From assembly GCA_910579325.1 (NCBI GenBank), contig CAJTTU010000008.1:1-34517 (forward strand): a stretch of 34,517 nucleotides of DNA. Direction: 5' to 3'. This document shows positions 29,452 through 34,517 of this stretch, piece after piece. Every line of letters begins with the position of its first letter. The stretch's first letter is position 1. The position numbers were made by a program, and so were the translations under genes. This DNA is from an uncultured Lachnospiraceae bacterium (lineage in GTDB: Bacteria > Bacillota > Clostridia > Lachnospirales > Lachnospiraceae). The notes beneath the pieces are model-generated. The model saw nothing but the letters and a program-made list of their open reading frames with translations, was not told the DNA's origin and searched no databases.

Positions 29452-32400
29452 GTGAGCGGAATCTGGGACGGATATCTGGAAGAATTAATCGAATATGAGC
29501 GGGGAAGGGGAGGCCTTTTGCAGTCTGTGGGGGGCGTTTCTTTCGCGGGCTGCGTGGATGCGGCGAAGGCCCATCTGATCGACGGGCTGGGACGCAGGTT
29601 TCCCTGGCGTTTGGTGATCACTTACAATGATCTGCGGGCCAAAGAATTATACCGGGATTTAAGCTTTTTTGATAAGGATGTGTGGCTGTATCCCGCCAAG
29701 GATATGCTGTTCTTTCAGGCAGACTTACAGGGAAATCTGCTGGTGCGCCAGCGGATCTCCGTGTGGGAAAAGCTGCTGAAAAACGACGGCGGTACCGTGG
29801 TAACCACGATGGACGGCTGTATGGATATGCTGCCGGCATTGTCGGAATGGGCTTCGCGGGCTCTGTATGCCCGGTGCGGGGACCCTCTTGATCTGGAAGA
29901 ATGGAAGTCGGCGCTTTCCGGCCTGGGCTATGAACGGATGGGACAGGTAGAAATGCCCGGCCAGTATTCCGTCCGGGGCGGCATTCTTGATCTTTATCCG
30001 CTGAACATGGAATACCCGGTACGCATGGAGCTGTGGGGGGATGAGATCGACTCCATCCGCTGCTTCGATCCGGAAAGTCAGAGGTCCGTAGAAAATTTGG
30101 AGGAGCTGTCCGTCTATCCGGCCGTGGAGGTTCTGCCTGAGCCGGAGCGTATTCGAACCGGTCTTGAGAAGATAGAGAAAGAGGCGAAGGCTGCGGTAAA
30201 GGCGCTGCAGAAGCTGGGGAAAACGGAAGCGGCCGGATATGTGAAGCGGACGGCGGCGGAAGCGAAGGAAGAACTGTCCGAGGGAACCGTGAGTGGCGGG
30301 CTGAACCGCTTTATCCGGTATTTTTATGAGCAGACATTATCCTTTATCGACTATTTCCCTCAGGAAACCTGTCTGGTGCTGGACGAGCCGGCCCGGCTGG
30401 AGGAAAAGGCCCGGGTGGTGAAGAAGGAATTTCTGGAAAGTATGACCCATCGGCTGGAAAAAGGGACGCTACTGCCCGGCCAGGCGGAGGTGCTGTGGGA
30501 GGACAGGGAAGTTTTTGGAAAAATCGGCGGGAGAAAATGGGTGCAGCTGTCGGCGCTGGATTCCAAAACAGAGTATCTGACCCCGGCCTGCCGCTGTCAT
30601 CTGACGGTAAAAACAGGCGTTTCCTATCAGAACCATTTCGAAGAACTGGCGAAAGAGCTGCTGCGGTGGAAACGGGAAAAATATCGGGTGATTCTGATCT
30701 CTCCCTCCCGCACCAGAGCCCGGCGTCTGGCGGAGGATCTGTTCCGGGAATATGAGCTGAACGCTTTTTACAGCGAGGATGCCGGGGCGGCGGTGGAGCC
30801 GGGACGGATTCTGGTTACCTCCGGGCAGCTGTCCAGAGGTTACGAGTATCCGATGATCAAATTCGCCGTGATGACGGAGACGGATATTTTTGGCGGCGTT
30901 CAGAAGAAAAGGCGGAAGAAGCATCCCTATGAAGGAAAGAAAATCCAGTATTTTTCCGATCTTTCCGTGGGGGATTATGTTATTCACGAAAACCACGGCA
31001 TGGGCATCTACCGGGGCGTGGAGAAGATTCAGGTAGGCGGCGTTACCAAAGATTACCTGAAAATTGAATATGCGGATCACGGCAACCTGTATATCCCGGT
31101 GACCCAGATGGATATCGTTCAGAAGTACGCGGACAGCAATGCGGACCGGAAGCCGAAGCTGAACCGTCTGGGCAGCAAGGACTGGGGACAGACAAAGACA
31201 AAGGTCAAATCGGCGGTAAAGGAGATTGCCAGGGAGCTGGTGGAGCTTTATGCGGCCCGTCAGAAAAAGCCGGGATTCCAGTACGGTCCGGACACCGTCT
31301 GGCAGAAGGAATTTGAGGAAATGTTTCCCTATGAGGAGACCCAGGATCAGCTGGACGCCATCGAGGCTGCCAAGCAGGATATGGAGAGTCCGAAGATAAT
31401 GGACCGGCTGATCTGCGGCGACGTGGGGTTCGGGAAAACCGAGATCGCTATCCGGGCGGCTTTTAAGGCCGTGCAGGACAGCAAACAGGTGGCCTATCTG
31501 GTGCCCACCACCATTCTGGCCCAGCAGCATTACAATACCTTTGTCCAGAGAATGAAGGAATATCCGGTGCACGTGGAGCTGTTAAGCCGTTTCCGCACGC
31601 CGTCTCAGCAGAAAACGGCCCTGGAAGGGCTGCGCAAAGGAAGCGTGGACGTGGTGATCGGCACTCATCGGCTGTTGTCGGAAGATGTGAAGTATAAAGA
31701 TCTGGGACTTCTGATTATCGACGAGGAACAGCGGTTCGGCGTGACCCATAAAGAAAAGATCAAGATGATGAAAGAGAATGTGGACGTCCTGACATTGACG
31801 GCTACGCCCATTCCCCGTACCCTTCATATGAGCATGATCGGCATCCGGGATATGAGCGTGCTGGAGGAGCCGCCCTTGGACCGGGTGCCAATCCAGACCT
31901 ATGTGATGGAATATGACGAGGAAATGGTGCGGGAGGCCATTAACCGGGAGCTGGCCAGAGGCGGACAGGTCTACTATGTCTATAACCGGGTCCAGGATAT
32001 CGACGAGATTACGAATAAAATCGCCGGGCTGGCGCCGGACGCGGAGGTTTCCTTTATCCACGGACAGATGAGCGAGCGGCAGGTGGAGAAGATTATGCTG
32101 CAGTTTATCAACGGCGAGATCGACGTGCTGGTGACCACCACGATTATCGAGACGGGGCTGGATATCTCCAACGTAAACACGATTATTATTCATGACTCTG
32201 ACCGTTACGGCCTGTCCCAGCTCTATCAGCTGCGGGGGCGGGTGGGGCGCTCAAACCGGACGGCCTACGCCTTTTTGATGTACCGGCGGAACAAGCTGCT
32301 GAAAGAAGTGGCGGAAAAAAGGTTGCAGGCTATACGGGATTTTACCGATCTGGGTTCCGGCATTAAGATCGCCATGCGGGATCTGGAAATCCGGGGGGCG

Positions 32401-32982
32401 GGGAATATCCTGGGGGCCCAGCAGCACGGACATATGGAGGCGGTGGGCTATGATCTGTACTGTAAGCTGCTGAACACAGCCGTAAAAGCGCTTAAAGGGG
32501 AAGCGCCGGAAGAAAGCTTTGACACCACCGTAGAGCTGGATATCGACGCCTATATCCCTTCCGAATATATTCCCAATGAAGGGCAGAAGCTGGAGATTTA
32601 TAAACGGATTTCCGGGGTGGAGAATGAAGAAGAATATATGGATATTCAGGACGAGATGATCGACCGGTTCGGCGAACTGCCGCTGCCGGCCCAGTATCTT
32701 CTGAAAGCGGCTCTTGTAAAGGCTCAGGCCCATGAGGCCAATGTGGTTGAGGTGGCGGGAAACAGACAGAAGCTGACCTTCTCCATGTATCAACGCGCGC
32801 CGGTGGCCGGACAGCGGATTCCGGAGCTGATCGAAAAATATCAGGGAAAGCTGCGGTTCGTGAACGGGGAAACGCCTCAGTTTGTCTATGAGGAAAAAAG
32901 AAAGCGCCTGATGGATACGGAGACTATGCTGATGACTGTGAAAGTTCTGTTAAGTGAGATAAAATTGTTGCTTGATAATTAG
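29452..32982 (+). CDS. mfd: Transcription-repair coupling factor Mfd
   Basis: 1176 residues, full length. Order: UvrB-like N-terminal modules (about 1-330), the RNA-polymerase-interacting CarD-like domain (about 495-570, SVGDYVIHENHGMGIYRGVE), RecG-like helicase with Walker A GDVGFGKT at 656-663 and DEEQ box at 757-760, LTATPIPRTLHMSM, then the C-terminal TRCF domain (about 1010-1110). It removes RNA polymerase stalled at lesions and recruits UvrA. The start is GTG, five bases after GGGAGG. The promoter for the next gene overlaps its stop codon. Confidence 0.97.
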   Translation: MSGIWDGYLEELIEYERGRGGLLQSVGGVSFAGCVDAAKAHLIDGLGRRFPWRLVITYNDLRAKELYRDLSFFDKDVWLYPAKDMLFFQADLQGNLLVRQRISVWEKLLKNDGGTVVTTMDGCMDMLPALSEWASRALYARCGDPLDLEEWKSALSGLGYERMGQVEMPGQYSVRGGILDLYPLNMEYPVRMELWGDEIDSIRCFDPESQRSVENLEELSVYPAVEVLPEPERIRTGLEKIEKEAKAAVKALQKLGKTEAAGYVKRTAAEAKEELSEGTVSGGLNRFIRYFYEQTLSFIDYFPQETCLVLDEPARLEEKARVVKKEFLESMTHRLEKGTLLPGQAEVLWEDREVFGKIGGRKWVQLSALDSKTEYLTPACRCHLTVKTGVSYQNHFEELAKELLRWKREKYRVILISPSRTRARRLAEDLFREYELNAFYSEDAGAAVEPGRILVTSGQLSRGYEYPMIKFAVMTETDIFGGVQKKRRKKHPYEGKKIQYFSDLSVGDYVIHENHGMGIYRGVEKIQVGGVTKDYLKIEYADHGNLYIPVTQMDIVQKYADSNADRKPKLNRLGSKDWGQTKTKVKSAVKEIARELVELYAARQKKPGFQYGPDTVWQKEFEEMFPYEETQDQLDAIEAAKQDMESPKIMDRLICGDVGFGKTEIAIRAAFKAVQDSKQVAYLVPTTILAQQHYNTFVQRMKEYPVHVELLSRFRTPSQQKTALEGLRKGSVDVVIGTHRLLSEDVKYKDLGLLIIDEEQRFGVTHKEKIKMMKENVDVLTLTATPIPRTLHMSMIGIRDMSVLEEPPLDRVPIQTYVMEYDEEMVREAINRELARGGQVYYVYNRVQDIDEITNKIAGLAPDAEVSFIHGQMSERQVEKIMLQFINGEIDVLVTTTIIETGLDISNVNTIIIHDSDRYGLSQLYQLRGRVGRSNRTAYAFLMYRRNKLLKEVAEKRLQAIRDFTDLGSGIKIAMRDLEIRGAGNILGAQQHGHMEAVGYDLYCKLLNTAVKALKGEAPEESFDTTVELDIDAYIPSEYIPNEGQKLEIYKRISGVENEEEYMDIQDEMIDRFGELPLPAQYLLKAALVKAQAHEANVVEVAGNRQKLTFSMYQRAPVAGQRIPELIEKYQGKLRFVNGETPQFVYEEKRKRLMDTETMLMTVKVLLSEIKLLLDN

Positions 32983-32996
32983 AAAAGTAATATAAT
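32968..32996 (+). promoter_or_regulatory. Promoter of the PrsA/SurA-like gene, overlapping the mfd stop
   Basis: TTGCTT (32968-32973), 17-base spacer, perfect TATAAT (32991-32996). The -35 lies in the last codons of mfd, whose stop is at 32980-32982. Confidence 0.75.
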
Positions 32997-33078
32997 AGGA
33001 TAGTTATGGAAAACATGTCCCATATGGGAGCATGGAAATGATGAAACTTTTATGGGTTATCATAACAGGAGGATATAT

Positions 33079-34317
33079 ATGATGAAGACAATGATGAAAA
33101 AAACGGCCGCTTTTCTGCTGGCCGGCGCCCTGGCGGCGGGAAGCCTGACCGGCTGCGCAAAGGACAATACGGATTACGCGACGACGGTGGTGGCCGCTTA
33201 CGGAGACACTCCCATATATCTGGAAGAAGCGAATTTTATGGCCCGTTATAATCAGTGGTATAACGAGATGTACTATATGGGTTATTTCGGAGAAGAAATG
33301 TGGAAGCAGGACATCGGCGGAAAAACGCTGGAGGCGGCTACCAAGGAGGATGTGATGGCGGCTCTTCTGCAGACGGAGGCGCTGATCGCTCACGCGGAGG
33401 AGTACGGCGTGTCTCTGACGGAAGAGGATCTGGAAAAGGTGAACCAGGCCTGCGCCGAGTTTTTTGAGCAGCAGAGCGGCAGGCTGGTGGAAGCCGCCGG
33501 CGCCACCGAAGAACTGGTGAAGAAGATCTATGAAAAGAATGCCCTGGCCAACAAGGTATGGCAGGCGGTTGTGGCAGATACGAATACCGAGGTAAGCCTG
33601 GAGGAATCCCAGCAGGCAGGCATCCGTTATATTCTGGTAAGAGAAGAGGCCGAGCAGGAAACAGCCGGTACTCAGGCTGCCGGGGAAACCGCGGCGGCGG
33701 AATCTGACGGGAACGGAGAAGGAGAAACTGCGGCAGCAGCGGAAACCCCAGAGGCAAAAGCCAACGCTATCGTCAGCCGGATTCAGGCAGGCGAGGATAT
33801 CGGGGATGTGGCGGAGGAACTGGGACTGACCTGTAATACCGGACATTACGCGAAGAACCGGACGGAGCCTGAAAATGGGGAAGATTTAGAAGGCACGTCG
33901 GCGGACGTAATCGGAACAAACGCTGCGTCCATGACCGCCGGAGAAGCCCGGGCAGTGTACAGCGAGGGTGCCGACGGCTGGTATGTGATCTACTGTGATA
34001 CGGAGAATGATGAGGAGGCCACAAAGAACGAGGTGGACAGAATCATCAGAGAGAGAAAGTCCGCCAGATTTGCCGAGGTTTACGCAGGCTGGGACAAGGC
34101 GGAATTCAAAGTGGACGAGGACGCCTGGGAGCTGGTGGCTTTCGACGGAAATCCGATCTATGCGGAAGAACCGGTAACGGTGGGGACGGATTCGGGCGAG
34201 ACGGAGTCTTCTTCTGTGGCAGGCGAGACGACGGCGTCCGCGGAAAGCGAAACGTCGGATGCGGAGACGACGGTATCCGGGGAGACGGAAGAAAGCACCG
34301 CAACGGCCGCGGAATAA
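33079..34317 (+). CDS. PrsA/SurA-like peptidyl-prolyl isomerase lipoprotein
   Basis: 412 residues. Lipoprotein signal peptide (MMKTMMKKTAAFLLAGALAA) with lipobox LTGC (Cys26). A SurA_N-like helical chaperone region spans about 40-190. A parvulin-like segment follows (about 190-345; GIRYILVREEAE, then AKANAIVSRIQAGEDIGDVA, DGWYVIYCDTENDEE) but is interrupted by an Ala/Glu/Thr-rich insertion at about 205-235. The C-terminal 40 residues are a Ser/Thr/Glu tail. It should fold exported proteins on the outer face of the membrane. AGGAGG lies six bases before the ATG. The domain call is by pattern; whether the isomerase is active is open. Confidence 0.78.
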   Translation: MMKTMMKKTAAFLLAGALAAGSLTGCAKDNTDYATTVVAAYGDTPIYLEEANFMARYNQWYNEMYYMGYFGEEMWKQDIGGKTLEAATKEDVMAALLQTEALIAHAEEYGVSLTEEDLEKVNQACAEFFEQQSGRLVEAAGATEELVKKIYEKNALANKVWQAVVADTNTEVSLEESQQAGIRYILVREEAEQETAGTQAAGETAAAESDGNGEGETAAAAETPEAKANAIVSRIQAGEDIGDVAEELGLTCNTGHYAKNRTEPENGEDLEGTSADVIGTNAASMTAGEARAVYSEGADGWYVIYCDTENDEEATKNEVDRIIRERKSARFAEVYAGWDKAEFKVDEDAWELVAFDGNPIYAEEPVTVGTDSGETESSSVAGETTASAESETSDAETTVSGETEESTATAAE

Positions 34318-34340
34318 ATATGTACGTCAGGAATCTCTCA

Positions 34341-34386
34341 GCGCCTGATTTCCGGTTGACAGAAGGCCGTTTTGGAGATCAGGCGC
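34341..34386. terminator. Hairpin between convergent genes at the right end
   Basis: GCGCCTGATTTCC (34341-34353) pairs with GGAGATCAGGCGC (34374-34386), 13 pairs with one G-U. No T-run follows, so termination strength is uncertain; it sits between the PrsA-like gene and the convergent GTPase gene. Confidence 0.55.
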
Positions 34387-34407
34387 AGGCGTAGTTCCGC
34401 ACGTTAT

Positions 34408-34517
34408 CTAGATTTGCAGATACTGTTCCAGTACTTCATAAATTTCTTCTCTGCCCTGCTTTGTCTGGGCGGAGAAGGGAATGAGGATCTGGTCCTGGGT
34501 CAGTTTAAGACCCGTCC
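34408..34517 (-). CDS. C-terminal end of a YihA/EngB-type ribosome biogenesis GTPase (partial)
   Basis: Only the last 35 residues are in the window, on the minus strand: KLTQDQILIPFSAQTKQGRE, then EIYEVLEQYLQI and stop. PFSAQTKQGREEI matches the G5 (SA[KQ]) loop and the final helix typical of YihA/YsxC/EngB GTPases, which help assemble the large ribosomal subunit. The GTPase core and the start lie outside the window. Other Era-like GTPases end similarly, so the family call is moderate. Confidence 0.65.
   Translation of the reverse strand, partial: TGLKLTQDQILIPFSAQTKQGREEIYEVLEQYLQI

Noticed and set aside
30469..31572. Minus-strand open frame of 367 codons within mfd
   Set aside because: Antisense to conserved Mfd helicase motifs; the translation is low-complexity His/Leu/Arg-rich text with no family pattern.
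1..34517. CRISPR arrays, tRNA or rRNA genes
   Set aside because: No regularly spaced direct repeats, cloverleaf-like sequences or rRNA stretches were seen on either strand.

Overview
The window reads as a chromosomal segment of a low-to-moderate GC Gram-positive anaerobe, most likely a member of the Clostridia close to Lachnospiraceae. The grounds are AGGAGG-type ribosome binding sites, a T-box riboswitch, SpoVG, the GlgC/GlgD pair, GatCAB with an archaeal-type AspRS, and several lipoproteins with Glu/Thr-rich linkers. The assignment is inference from gene content; no 16S gene is present.

Region 1-6914 looks accessory. It opens with pieces of two copies of one IS3-family insertion sequence: a partial OrfB at 1-187, then an internally deleted element at 188-1201 with imperfect inverted repeats. 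Behind a good promoter at 1378-1406 lies a two-gene unit: an ABC/RecF-like ATPase (1446-2780) and a 140-residue protein with a PD-(D/E)XK nuclease signature (2784-3206). This is a plausible, apparently unnamed ATPase-nuclease defence module. It is followed by 44 open codons beyond an in-frame amber stop, then a 1186-residue protein (3354-6914). That protein joins a ClpA/B-like AAA+ module, a degenerate receiver-like domain and a soluble FtsH-like AAA+ zinc protease.

From 6940 on the content is mostly core. rarA runs on the minus strand, divergent from rpmG-secE-nusG-rplK-rplA. rplJ-rplL follow with their own promoter, an L10 leader and an attenuator, and end in a strong terminator; rpoBC does not follow. 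rplK and rplA are each preceded by the same GTGGGAGGG...CCAC hairpin, a candidate autoregulatory site. Next come a small Cys-rich protein, cardiolipin synthase, a PlsC-type acyltransferase, a DUF3829-like lipoprotein, a CNNM/CBS/CorC membrane protein with a HAD phosphatase, and a small hypothetical protein.

The minus-strand operon aspS-gatC-gatA-gatB (23682 down to 18958) sits behind a T-box leader whose specifier may be AAC (Asn). That fits the indirect route to Asn-tRNA: AspRS mischarges tRNA-Asn and GatCAB amidates it. The last third holds a lipoprotein form of trigger factor, glgC-glgD (glycogen synthesis), spoVG, pth-mfd and a PrsA/SurA-like lipoprotein foldase. The window ends in the 3' end of a YihA/EngB-type GTPase gene. 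Promoters of the TTGACA-N17-TATAAT kind, terminators and leaders were read by eye; none was computed.
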